From: Lichenicola sp964249915
Lineage (GTDB): Bacteria; Pseudomonadota; Alphaproteobacteria; Acetobacterales; Acetobacteraceae
DNA length: 14,800 nt
Assembly: GCA_964249915.1 (NCBI GenBank)
Contig: CAXUEL010000066.1
Location: 1-14,800 of the forward strand
Reading direction: 5' to 3'
Both the position numbers and the translations under genes were made by a program. Every line of letters begins with the position of its first letter. Positions within the stretch are counted from its first letter, which is position 1. Shown piece by piece: positions 1 through 8,618 of the stretch. Under the pieces are notes generated by a model. The model was not told where the DNA came from and did not search any database. It was given only the letters and a program-made list of their open reading frames with translations.

Positions 1-960
1 CTCCGGCGCGGACTCCACGCCTTCCTGCCGCGACCCGCCCGGCAGGCCGAGCCGATCACCGGCATCTTCCGGCTGCTGAACCAGCTGCAAAGCGAGCTGG
101 CGCAGCTGTCGGGCGCGCAGAACCCGTCGGCGGTGCTGGCCAGCGGCCAGGACCCGGCGCAGCTGCTCGCCGCCGAGGCCGACCGGCAGCCGCAGCCGGT
201 GGCGCGCTGGCTGCACCAGATCTCGTCCGGCGGCGGCAGCATGCTGCGCGGCGACGCGCGGGAGGAGGCGGCGGGCGCGTTCAACAACAGCGACGGCCCG
301 GCGCGGCTGTGCCACCAGGTGGTCGACAACCACTACCCGTTCGACCCGGCCGCGTCGGCCGACGCGCCGCTGGACGACTTCGCCCGCCTGTTCGCGCCCG
401 GCGGCGCGCTGGACGCCTACTTCAAGACCCAGCTCCGCCCCTACGTCGACACCTCCGGCCCCGCCTGGCACGGGCAGCCGGTCGGCGAGATCGCCCCGCC
501 AGCCTCGGACGCGTCGCTGGCGATGTTCCAGCAGGCGGCGCGCATACGCGACCAGTTCTTCCCCACCGGCGGCAGCACGCCCTCGCTGCACTTCACCGTC
601 ACCCCGGTCTCGGCGGACCCGAAGAGCAAGCAGGTTCTGCTGACCCTGGGGGCGGTGACGGTGACCTGGCAGCCGGGCTCGGTGCACGGCAGCGGCGTGA
701 CCTGGCCGTCGGACGGCCCCAGCGAGGCGGAGCTCGCGTTCAAGCCGGCGGCCTCGTTCCCGCGCCATGCCAACGGCGCCTGGGCGCTGTTCCGGCTGCT
801 GGACGACGGCCGGGTGGAGCCGGCGGACGCGCCCGGCCACTACCTGCTGGGCTTCCGCTCCGGCGACCGCGAGGCCAACTTCGCTGTCGAGATGGCATCC
901 GCCGGCACCCCCCTCGACACGAGGGCGCTGCAGGCGTTTCGTTGTCCGGTGCTGAAGTGA
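1..960 (+). CDS. tssM: Type VI secretion membrane-complex protein TssM (IcmF), C-terminal part
   Basis: The frame is open from the first base, so the 5' end lies outside the window; 319 residues and the TGA stop are present. TssM is the large inner-membrane protein that spans the envelope with TssJ and TssL and anchors the T6SS baseplate. Recognition rests on the IcmF C-terminal signature: a Cys-His pair followed by NHYPFDP, then PLDDFARLFAPGGALDAYF, a short acidic stretch (YVDTSG) and a Trp. A beta-rich tail follows, with TVTWQPGS and a late GHYLLGFRSGD. The N-terminal membrane segments and ATPase-like domain expected of the roughly 1,100-1,200-residue family lie upstream. The first internal ATG (position 133) is in the middle of the domain and is not a start. 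A phosphatase of T6SS type follows 77 bp downstream on the same strand. The family is secure from the motifs; the role in secretion follows from the family. Confidence 0.93.
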   Translation, partial: LRRGLHAFLPRPARQAEPITGIFRLLNQLQSELAQLSGAQNPSAVLASGQDPAQLLAAEADRQPQPVARWLHQISSGGGSMLRGDAREEAAGAFNNSDGPARLCHQVVDNHYPFDPAASADAPLDDFARLFAPGGALDAYFKTQLRPYVDTSGPAWHGQPVGEIAPPASDASLAMFQQAARIRDQFFPTGGSTPSLHFTVTPVSADPKSKQVLLTLGAVTVTWQPGSVHGSGVTWPSDGPSEAELAFKPAASFPRHANGAWALFRLLDDGRVEPADAPGHYLLGFRSGDREANFAVEMASAGTPLDTRALQAFRCPVLK

Positions 961-1037
961 GCCGGCCACGGTGACGCCATGACGCGCGGTCTTTCCCGAC
1001 CTTCCGGCGCGGATCGCCCGCGCCCGTTGGCGGCCGC

Positions 1038-1804
1038 ATGAGCGGCGAGGCGCCGCGCGTGTCGGCGGTTTCGCACGCGGGTGCCGTGCGCCCGGAAAAC
1101 CAGGACGCGCTGCTGTGCCGGCCCGAGGTCGGCCTGTTCGTGGTCGCCGACGGCGCCGGCGGCCACCGCGACGGCGCGATGGCATCCAGCCGGGTGGTCG
1201 GCAGCGTCGCCTCGCTCGCCGCCGGCCTGAGTGCGGCCGAGCGGCTGACGCATCTGCGCCACCGCCTGTCCGCGCTGCACGACGCGCTGCTGGAGGAGGC
1301 GGGCGCGCGTGCGCCCGAGCGCGGCATGGCCTCCACCGTGGTGGCGCTGCTGCTGGACCAGGACTTCTTCGCCTGCCTGTGGGCCGGCGACTCCCGGATC
1401 TACCTGCTGCGCGAGGGCGAGCTGACCCAGCTCACCCGCGACCACAGCGTGGTGCAGGAGCTGGTCGACACCGGCATGATCGAGCCGTGGGAGGCGGAGA
1501 GCCATCCGCAAGCCCACGTGATCACCCGCGCGGTCGGCGCCGGCCGCTCGCCGCTGGTGCTGGACAAGCGGGTCGGGGCCCGGGGGCCCGGGGCCCCCCG
1601 GCCGCGGGGGGGGGCCCCCNNNNNNNNNNGCTGCCGTTCGACCGCTTCCTGCTGTGCAGCGATGGGCTGAGCAAGACGCTGGCCGACCCCGAGATCAAGC
1701 TGCTGCTGCAGCAGGGCGGCGACGCGGCCGCGCAGCTGGTGGAAGCGGCGCTGCTGCGCAAGGCGCGGGACAACGTCACCGCGGTCGTGGTCGAGACGGA
1801 CTAG
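1038..1804 (+). CDS. pppA: PP2C-family Ser/Thr phosphatase of the T6SS PppA type, interrupted by an assembly gap
   Basis: This is a PP2C-type Mn/Mg-dependent protein phosphatase. In T6SS clusters such enzymes (PppA, Stp1) reverse phosphorylation of the Fha scaffold by the PpkA kinase. Visible motifs in order are RPENQD (residues 19-23), VVADGAGGH with metal-binding D38, GMASTVVALL, WAGDSRIYLL, LTRDHSVVQELV and ITRAVG, then after the gap DRFLLCSDGLS and ARDNVTAVVVE, ending at TAG 1802-1804. All metal-binding Asp motifs are therefore present. The N-terminal part reads from ATG 1038 in one frame, while the part after the Ns reads in another (codons starting at 1631). The two halves are joined by a G/C-only tract (1574-1619) and ten Ns (1620-1629), which I read as an assembly defect and not a mutation. 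ATG 1038 fits the family N-terminus (VSAVSHAGAVRPEN). No SD of quality is visible. Confidence 0.88.
1574..1629. other. Assembly gap: G/C-only tract plus ten Ns inside the phosphatase gene
   Basis: Positions 1574-1619 contain only G and C (46 bases, in runs such as GGGGCCCGGGGGCCC), and 1620-1629 are N. The flanking protein halves fit together with only a few residues missing: PP2C proteins have roughly 17 residues between the RAVG and DRxLL motifs, and 13 are already present before the tract, with LPF just after the gap. The tract is therefore probably spurious sequence at a contig end and not an insertion in the organism. The reading frame also changes across it. Confidence 0.85.
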
Positions 1805-1850
1805 ATGGGTTCCAACGCCGCGGAGAACCTGGCGCATGGCCCATTTCTCC

Positions 1851-1866
1851 GGAGGTGCTCATGTGA
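1851..1866 (+). promoter_or_regulatory. Orphan Shine-Dalgarno followed by ATG-TGA
   Basis: A strong SD (GGAGGT, 1851-1856) stands five bases before ATG 1861, which is followed at once by TGA (1864-1866). An overlapping second ATG at 1866 opens only 29 codons before a stop at 1955, inside the 3' end of the convergent DUF2306 gene. The 117-bp gap after the phosphatase holds no recognisable gene. This looks like the ribosome-binding site of a former downstream gene whose body has been lost, or a chance match. Confidence 0.3.
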
Positions 1867-1890
1867 TGCACCACCATGATCCGGGACCGT

Positions 1891-1904
1891 GCACCGAGCG
1901 GTGC
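1891..1904. terminator. Short hairpin between convergent genes
   Basis: The inverted repeat GCACC-GAGC-GGTGC lies between the end of the phosphatase gene (+) and the end of the DUF2306 gene (-). The stem is 5 bp (6 bp if the loop is 2 nt) and no T-tract follows on either strand. It could serve both convergent genes but is weak as an intrinsic terminator. Confidence 0.25.
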
Positions 1905-1921
1905 GGGTACGGACACGAGCG

Positions 1922-2749
1922 TCAAAGGCGGGCCACGATGTGGGGGATCCAGTAGGATCTGGCGAACAGCACCGTGGCGATGGCGGTGAAGCCGGCCACG
2001 AGGCAGATCGACATCGTTGCCGCCCATCGAACCGGATCAGGAACCCGGCGGAGGGGAGCCGCAACAAGGAGATCCGCGACGACGAGGTTCGGCACGTAGA
2101 AGAAGAAGTCCATCACGTGATCGAACGGCCCGGTGAAGCTGTCCGTATGGCCCAGGCCTCCTGCAGCAGTCAGCCAGATCCCGTAGTCCATCCTGTAGAG
2201 CCAGGACCCGATGACGAGCGCGAAGAGCCGCGCCGCCCAGATCCGGTGGAACCCGATGCGTCCCTGTCGGGCATGCCTGACCGTCTGCACGGCCGCAACC
2301 ACCATGAGCACGCCGTAGAGACCGAAGCCGACAGACATGATCCCGCCGCCAACGGTACCCTCGATCAGGATGAATGTGGTGCCCGCAAGTCCGGCCGCCA
2401 AAGCGGAGAAGCAATACACGCGCCCGATCCACCGATGCACCGACGGCGCGTTCAGGCGCAGACGCCGAACAAATTGGATCGGTCCCAATATGAGAAGGAC
2501 CGCACCGAACAGAAGGTGCGTCCCCATGGCCAGGACGGACGATCCGGTGCCCGGATCATACAGGTGCGGAAGCACTGCATCCCAGTCCCCCATCGTTCCT
2601 GCAGGAATCGCGCCGCCATAGAAGACGAGGATGTAGACGGCAAAGATCGAGGCGCTGATCCACATCGTGACGGAAAGGCTGCGCGCCGCACCCTTGAAGC
2701 CCCTCGATACGGGCTCCGCCCCATTGTCCAACGCCGGCTCGGTGTTCAT
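1922..2749 (-). CDS. DUF2306 family integral membrane protein
   Basis: The 275-residue membrane protein has about seven hydrophobic segments, near residues 26-46, 73-93, 111-130, 135-155, 171-185, 212-231 and 246-264. The family mark is the HRWIGRVY motif (residues 105-112), matching the H-R-x-x-GR motif of DUF2306 proteins, which follows a segment ending ILGPIQFVRRLR. The biochemical function is unknown; the conserved His-Arg motif at a membrane boundary is shared with heme-protein-like membrane families, but that is only suggestive. The open frame extends to 2857, yet the extra 36 residues are charged and non-membrane, and the terminator-like hairpin of katG lies inside them, so I chose ATG 2749. 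SD support is poor (a GGGG run about 14 nt upstream). Base composition is clearly lower in GC than the neighbours (one 60-bp line at 2461 is 55% GC, against 80% in katG at 3541), suggesting separate acquisition. Confidence 0.78.
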   Translation of the reverse strand: MNTEPALDNGAEPVSRGFKGAARSLSVTMWISASIFAVYILVFYGGAIPAGTMGDWDAVLPHLYDPGTGSSVLAMGTHLLFGAVLLILGPIQFVRRLRLNAPSVHRWIGRVYCFSALAAGLAGTTFILIEGTVGGGIMSVGFGLYGVLMVVAAVQTVRHARQGRIGFHRIWAARLFALVIGSWLYRMDYGIWLTAAGGLGHTDSFTGPFDHVMDFFFYVPNLVVADLLVAAPLRRVPDPVRWAATMSICLVAGFTAIATVLFARSYWIPHIVARL

Positions 2750-2828
2750 GGCGATGAGAGGATCCCCCGTCCATGCGCGCCTCGACCACATCCTGATCGT
2801 GTCGCTCAACAAGGCGCGCAACGGAAAC

Positions 2829-2850
2829 GGCGTCCCCTCGCGAGGACGCC
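2829..2850 (-). terminator. Probable intrinsic terminator of katG
   Basis: A 7-bp stem, GGCGTCC paired with GGACGCC, with an 8-nt loop, lies about 40 nt behind the katG stop. On the - strand it is followed by GTTTCCGTT, a short T-rich run that is unusual in this GC-rich sequence. It lies before the chosen start of the DUF2306 gene, which helps separate the two transcription units. Confidence 0.55.
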
Positions 2851-2890
2851 GCTCCAATCCGCCGACAGCCGATGACCGGTCCGGCCAGGT

Positions 2891-5110
<2,220 letters not shown>

Positions 5111-5231
5111 CGTGTTCTCCACTTTCGGCTGCCTGGGCAGCACGGCGCGTCCGCGAGATCGCCCTCGCCGCCATGGACAGAGACTACTGGATCGCCATTC
5201 CCGGAGGAAGCCGCGCACCGCCGGCACGGCA

Positions 5232-5246
5232 ATAGTTCCCTTCTAT
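5232..5246 (-). promoter_or_regulatory. OxyR-like operator upstream of katG
   Basis: On the - strand the sequence reads ATAG-AAGGGAA-CTAT, a perfect match to the ATAG-N7-CTAT core of OxyR sites. It starts about 120 bp before the katG ATG. Seven bases further upstream is a much weaker copy, ATCA-N7-CGAT (5254-5268), in the 7-bp spacing expected for two OxyR dimers. No clear -35/-10 pair could be placed between the site and the gene. OxyR is not encoded in the window, so the assignment rests on the motif and on katG being a standard OxyR target. Confidence 0.5.
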
Positions 5247-5276
5247 CGCCCTCATCGGACCGCCTGATCGAGGGCG
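5247..5276 (-). terminator. Inverted repeat behind the GT41 gene
   Basis: CGCCCTC (5247-5253) pairs with GAGGGCG (5270-5276) across a 16-nt loop, 22 bp after the stop of the GT41 glycosyltransferase on the - strand. There is no T-tract, and the loop-side sequence overlaps the weak second OxyR-like half, so it may be a terminator or merely part of the katG control region. Apart from this repeat and the OxyR-like site, the 187 bp between the two genes (5111-5297) shows nothing else I can name. Confidence 0.25.
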
Positions 5277-5297
5277 GACATCGATGCCGGCGCCTGC

Positions 5298-7532
5298 TCA
5301 CGATCCGGCCGGCGCGCCGTCGGCCCGCGCCACGCACCACCGCCGCCACATCGCCCGGTACGCCGCCTCCAGCCCGCGGGCGAAGCCCGGGCCGTCGCAC
5401 AACGGCGAGGCGGCCATCCGGTCGCGCAGCGTCCGCCGGATCCGGTGCAGCGCCTGCGGATCGGACAGCAGCGACAGCGCGGTCGACACGTACTGTTCCG
5501 GCGACCGCGCCACCCAGCCGGTCTCCCCGATCGCGGCCAGGAACCCGGCGGTCTGCCGCGACTGCGGCTGCCGCCCTGGCAGCGTCACCACCGGTACCCC
5601 CATCCACAGCGCGTCGCAGCTGGTCAGGCCGCCGGAGAACGGGAACGGGTCCAGCGCCACGTCGACGTCGCCGTACTCCTCCAGCATCGCCCGGTGCGGC
5701 GACTCGCCGCGAAGCACCAGCCGCTCCGCGCCGATGCCGTGCCCGGCGAACTGCGCCGCCAGGCTCCCGCGCATGCCCTCGTCGACCAGCGACCGCCACT
5801 TCAGCAGCAGGCGCGACCCGGGCGCCGCGTGCAGCAGTTCCGCCCACAGTTGCACCACCTCCGGACCGACCTTGGCCAGGTTGTTGAAGCTGCCGAAGGT
5901 GGGCGGCCGGCCGCGGGTGCAGGGCGGCGTCGCCGGCACCGGCGCGTCGTCGATCGGCGCGAAGCAGAACCGCGAGCCGGGCAGGCGGACCACCCGCTCG
6001 CTGTAGCCGTCCTCCTCGCCTGGCAGGATTGTGGCCGCGTCCGACAGGATGACGTCCATGCCGGACAGCCCGGTGGTGCCCCAGTAGCCGAGCCAGCTCG
6101 CCTGCAGCGGCGCCGCCCGGCACGCGAACAGCGTCAGCCGGTTGCCGGCGGTGTGCCCGGACAGGTCCACCAGGATGTCGATCCCGTCCGCCTCGATCAT
6201 CGCCGCCGCCGCCTGATCCGGCAGCCCGATCAGGCTGCGCCAGCGGTCCGACATCCGGCGCAGCTCCTCCGCGACCGCTCCCGCATGCGGCGCGGTGCCG
6301 TAGCAGGTCACCTCGACGGCCGTCCGGTCGTGGCAGCGCAGCACCGGCCGCAGGAAATACCCGACCGGGTGCGGGCCGAGATCGCCCGACACGTAGCCGA
6401 TGCGCAGCCGTCGCCCCGGGTCCGCGACGTTGCCGAACGACGTGGGCGGACGAGGCCGTTCCACCAGCGCGGCATGGCGCCGTGCCGCCGCCAGGGCATC
6501 CGCATCCGACCCCTCGCGGTAGTGCAGGGTCATCAGCAGGTTCGAGCGGGCGGCGGCGAGTTCCGGATCAAGGGCGATCGCATGCTCGTAAGCGGCGATC
6601 GCCTCCTCGAACCGCCCTGCGTCCTTCAGCAGGTTGCCGAGGTTGGAGTGCGCCGCGGCGAAGCCCGGCCTGAGCCGGATGGCAGCCTCCTGCGCCGCGA
6701 TCGCCTCCCCCAGCCGCCCGGCCGCACCGAGCACGTTGCCGAGGTTGGCGTGGGCCTCGGCATAGTCCGGCCGGGCCAGGATGGCGGCACGGTAGGCCGC
6801 GGCCGCGTCCTCCTTGCGTCCCGCAGCGGCCAGCGCGTTGCCGAGGTTGCACTGCGCCTCGACGAAGCCGGGCCGCAGGCGCAGCACCGCACCGTAGGCG
6901 GCGACCGCCTCGTCCGGCCGTCCCGACGCGGCCAGCACGTTGGCCAGGTTGTAGCGCGTCCCGACCGGATCCGCGCCGAGGCGGATCGCCGCCTCCAGGG
7001 CGGCGACCGCGTCGGCGAACCGGCCCAGCTCCTTCAGCGCCACCCCGAGGTTGGCGTGCGCGTCGGCAAACCCGGGCTCGACATCGATCGCCCCCCCGTA
7101 GGCGGCGACCGCCTGCTCCGGCCGCCCGGCCGCGCGCAACGCGTTGCCGAGGCCGAGACGGGCCGCGGCATGGTCGGGCCTGAGCCGGATCGCGGCCCCG
7201 AAGGCCGTGATCGCCGCGTCGGCCTGCGCGAGGGCGGCCAGCACGTTGCCCAGGTTGAGGTGATACGGCGGCCTATCCGGATCGATCCGGATCGCCCGGA
7301 CGATTAGCTCCCTGGCGCGCTCGTGCCGCCCCGCCTCGAAAGCCAGCACGCCCAGCAGGTGCAGCGCGTCGGCATGGCGCGGCTGCAGCGCCAGCACCCG
7401 GCGGTATCCCGCCTCGGCCTGCTCCGCCTCGCCCGCCTGGTGATGCCGGACCGCCTGCCCGAACAGCTCCAGCCCGGGCGGGGTCGCGTCCGGCCCGGCG
7501 CCGCCTTGCGCACGACGCTGCCTACGGTTCAT
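5298..7532 (-). CDS. TPR-containing GT41 glycosyltransferase (O-GlcNAc transferase / SPINDLY-like)
   Basis: This 744-residue protein has nine tandem tetratricopeptide repeats of 34 residues (about residues 35-341), followed by a GT41 catalytic region (about 370-735). GT41 includes eukaryotic O-GlcNAc transferase and plant SPINDLY, which sugar-modify Ser/Thr of proteins. Key residues match: H388 in GYVSGDLGPHP corresponds to the active-site His of human OGT (GYVSSDFGNHP), and K554 in FGSFNNLAKVGPE to its nucleotide-binding Lys (FNQLYK). LDPFPFSGGLTSCDALWMGVPVVTLPG matches the C-terminal donor-binding lobe. There is no signal peptide or membrane segment, so it should be cytoplasmic. Start: the frame is open to 7937, but that extension overlaps the TetR gene; ATG 7532 (MNRRQRRAQ) has GGAG seven bases ahead. 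The TetR gene ends 43 bp upstream in the same orientation and may be co-transcribed. The acceptor protein and donor sugar (GlcNAc, fucose or other) cannot be read from sequence, and no obvious substrate such as flagellin is adjacent. Confidence 0.93.
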   Translation of the reverse strand: MNRRQRRAQGGAGPDATPPGLELFGQAVRHHQAGEAEQAEAGYRRVLALQPRHADALHLLGVLAFEAGRHERARELIVRAIRIDPDRPPYHLNLGNVLAALAQADAAITAFGAAIRLRPDHAAARLGLGNALRAAGRPEQAVAAYGGAIDVEPGFADAHANLGVALKELGRFADAVAALEAAIRLGADPVGTRYNLANVLAASGRPDEAVAAYGAVLRLRPGFVEAQCNLGNALAAAGRKEDAAAAYRAAILARPDYAEAHANLGNVLGAAGRLGEAIAAQEAAIRLRPGFAAAHSNLGNLLKDAGRFEEAIAAYEHAIALDPELAAARSNLLMTLHYREGSDADALAAARRHAALVERPRPPTSFGNVADPGRRLRIGYVSGDLGPHPVGYFLRPVLRCHDRTAVEVTCYGTAPHAGAVAEELRRMSDRWRSLIGLPDQAAAAMIEADGIDILVDLSGHTAGNRLTLFACRAAPLQASWLGYWGTTGLSGMDVILSDAATILPGEEDGYSERVVRLPGSRFCFAPIDDAPVPATPPCTRGRPPTFGSFNNLAKVGPEVVQLWAELLHAAPGSRLLLKWRSLVDEGMRGSLAAQFAGHGIGAERLVLRGESPHRAMLEEYGDVDVALDPFPFSGGLTSCDALWMGVPVVTLPGRQPQSRQTAGFLAAIGETGWVARSPEQYVSTALSLLSDPQALHRIRRTLRDRMAASPLCDGPGFARGLEAAYRAMWRRWCVARADGAPAGS
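6530..7430 (-). repeat. 102-bp tandem coding repeat (TPR units)
   Basis: The TPR region repeats at DNA level with an exact 102-bp period. For example, the GTTGCC(GA/CA)GGTTG block recurs from 6633, 6735 and 6837, with diverged copies continuing at the same step through about 7245. The units encode the helix pair ending NLGN(V/A)L. Such regions can expand or contract by recombination and may be mis-assembled. Confidence 0.75.
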
Positions 7533-7575
7533 CCGCCTGCTCCGGGATCCGCCCCATGGGCCCCCTGACATGCCG

Positions 7576-8160
7576 TCACGGCCGGACGCCGAGCATGGCG
7601 GTCGCGACCCGGCGGGTGATGGCGTCGTCCGTCGCGTCGAGCCGCGGGCGGATCTCGCCGTCCAGGAACAGCAGGGCGAGGCCGTGCACCAGCGACCAGC
7701 AGCCGATCGTGCGCGCCTCCTGGTCGCCGTCCGCCGGTGTTTCCGCCGCCACCCGGCGCGACAGCACGGCGTAGGTCGCGGCTCCGACGGGCTCCAGCGC
7801 CGGGTCCGGCATCGCGTCCGGCCGCTTGGCGCCGAACATGAGGCGGAACAGCATCGGGTTCGCCAGCGCGTAGCGGACATAGGCGACCGCCTGCGCGACC
7901 AGCGCCCCTCCCGGCGGTGCGGCCTGGTCGGCGGCACGCAGGGCGTCGCCCAGGGCGCCGAAGCCGTGCGCGGCCACCGCGGCGACCAGGGCGTTCTTGT
8001 CCGCGTAATGGCGATACGGCGCCATGGCCGACACGCCGGCGCGACGCGCCACCTCGCGCAGCGACAGCGCCTCGACCCCGTCCTCGGCCAGGAGTGCCAG
8101 CGCCGCCCGCAGCAGCGCCGGGCCCAGCTCGCCGTGATGATAGCGCCTCGATGTTGACAC
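7576..8160 (-). CDS. TetR/AcrR family regulator with WHG-type C-terminal domain
   Basis: A 194-residue TetR-type repressor. The N-terminal DNA-binding domain begins RRYHHGELGPALLRAALALL and has a helix-turn-helix at about residues 33-52 (LREVARRAGVSAMAPYRHY), ending with the usual FxDK-like HYADKNAL. The ligand/dimer domain ends with CWSLVHGLALLFLDG (W155, H159, G160), the Trp-x-x-x-HG mark of the WHG C-terminal family. The frame is open to 8256, but those residues precede any TetR homology and would run into the start of the divergent EthD gene. I chose GTG 8160 (VSTSRRYHHGEL), with AGAGG about 11 nt upstream on the - strand. The gene diverges from the EthD/DUF4188 pair, so autoregulation plus control of that pair is the likely role. 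The ligand is unknown. Confidence 0.88.
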   Translation of the reverse strand: MSTSRRYHHGELGPALLRAALALLAEDGVEALSLREVARRAGVSAMAPYRHYADKNALVAAVAAHGFGALGDALRAADQAAPPGGALVAQAVAYVRYALANPMLFRLMFGAKRPDAMPDPALEPVGAATYAVLSRRVAAETPADGDQEARTIGCWSLVHGLALLFLDGEIRPRLDATDDAITRRVATAMLGVRP

Positions 8161-8181
8161 TGTATGCAGGACCTCTATGTA
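8154..8181 (+). promoter_or_regulatory. Candidate promoter for the EthD-DUF4188 unit
   Basis: A perfect -35 hexamer TTGACA (8154-8159) and a weaker -10 TATGTA (8176-8181) are separated by 16 bp, in one of the few AT-richer spots of the window. The -35 overlaps the GTG start codon of the divergent TetR gene. The EthD start at 8240 has its own SD (AGGGA, 8228-8232). Confidence 0.45.
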
Positions 8182-8185
8182 TGCA
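8161..8185. promoter_or_regulatory. Candidate TetR operator: direct repeat of TGTATGCA
   Basis: TGTATGCA occurs at 8161-8168 and again at 8178-8185, 17 bp start to start. Each copy is itself a near-palindrome (TGYATRCA). They sit inside the spacer and -10 of the + strand promoter and between the - strand -10 and the TetR start, where a bound repressor would block both directions. Confidence 0.4.
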
Positions 8186-8212
8186 TTGTAAGCAGGCGCC
8201 CGGGCTTGTCCA
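8185..8212 (-). promoter_or_regulatory. Candidate promoter for the TetR gene
   Basis: Read on the - strand, TGGACA (8212-8207; 5 of 6 to TTGACA) and TACAAT (8190-8185; 5 of 6 to TATAAT) are separated by 16 bp. Transcription would begin near 8178, leaving a short leader that carries AGAGG before GTG 8160. The two -10 boxes of the opposed promoters are three bases apart. Confidence 0.45.
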
Positions 8213-8239
8213 GCACCCGGCAGCCGCAGGGACAGCACC

Positions 8240-8584
8240 ATGATCAAGTTCACCATCCTTCTGCGTCGCCACCCGTCGATGAGCCACGAGGCCTTCGTCG
8301 ACCATCACCGGAACGACCACGCGCCGCTGTTCTGCGCCCTTCCTCAGGTGCGCGAGCACGTGCGGCGCTACGTGCAGTCGCACACCCGGCCGCTGCCGCT
8401 GCCTGGCCTGCCGGATGCCGGGTTCGACGGCATCACCGAGATCTGGACCGACGACGTGGCCGGCCTCGAAGCGGTGTTCACCTCGGCCGAGTACATGGCG
8501 ACGATCCGGCCGGACGAGGCCCGGTTCCTCGACCTGCCTGCCTGCGCGTTCCTGCTGTCCACCGAGACCGTGATGATCGGCTGA
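8240..8584 (+). CDS. EthD-like dimeric alpha+beta barrel protein
   Basis: A 114-residue small cytoplasmic protein of the EthD family (ferredoxin-like alpha+beta barrel). It opens with MIKFTILLRRHPSMSHEAFVDHHRNDHAPL, the typical first strand and helix with the W/H-H...HAPL pattern. It continues with a central strand YVQSHT, the G(F)DGITEIWTDD strand and an EYMATIRPDEARF helix, and ends in a strand (CAFLLSTETVMIG). EthD-family proteins accompany various oxidative degradation genes, but most have no assigned reaction, and none is claimed here. The start is supported by AGGGA seven bases ahead of ATG 8240. It is the first gene of a pair with the DUF4188 gene (34-bp gap) and diverges from the TetR gene, which probably represses it. 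Confidence 0.85.
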   Translation: MIKFTILLRRHPSMSHEAFVDHHRNDHAPLFCALPQVREHVRRYVQSHTRPLPLPGLPDAGFDGITEIWTDDVAGLEAVFTSAEYMATIRPDEARFLDLPACAFLLSTETVMIG

Positions 8585-8618
8585 ACCGGCAGGAACGACT
8601 GCAACGAAGGAGATGCGC

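Noticed and set aside
979..1041. 20-codon ORF whose TGA overlaps the ATG of the phosphatase (ATGA)
   Set aside because: No SD, no recognisable peptide and very short; the ATGA overlap is easily produced by chance at this position.
5111..5227. 39-residue N-terminal extension of KatG
   Set aside because: Arg/Ser-rich, unlike KatG N-termini; the internal ATG 5110 has a good SD and the standard start sequence, and the OxyR-like site lies just upstream.
5445..7307. 620-aa + strand frame across the GT41 gene
   Set aside because: It mirrors the TPR repeat as repeated low-complexity Arg/Val/Gly text; the opposite strand has the conserved TPR and GT41 motifs.
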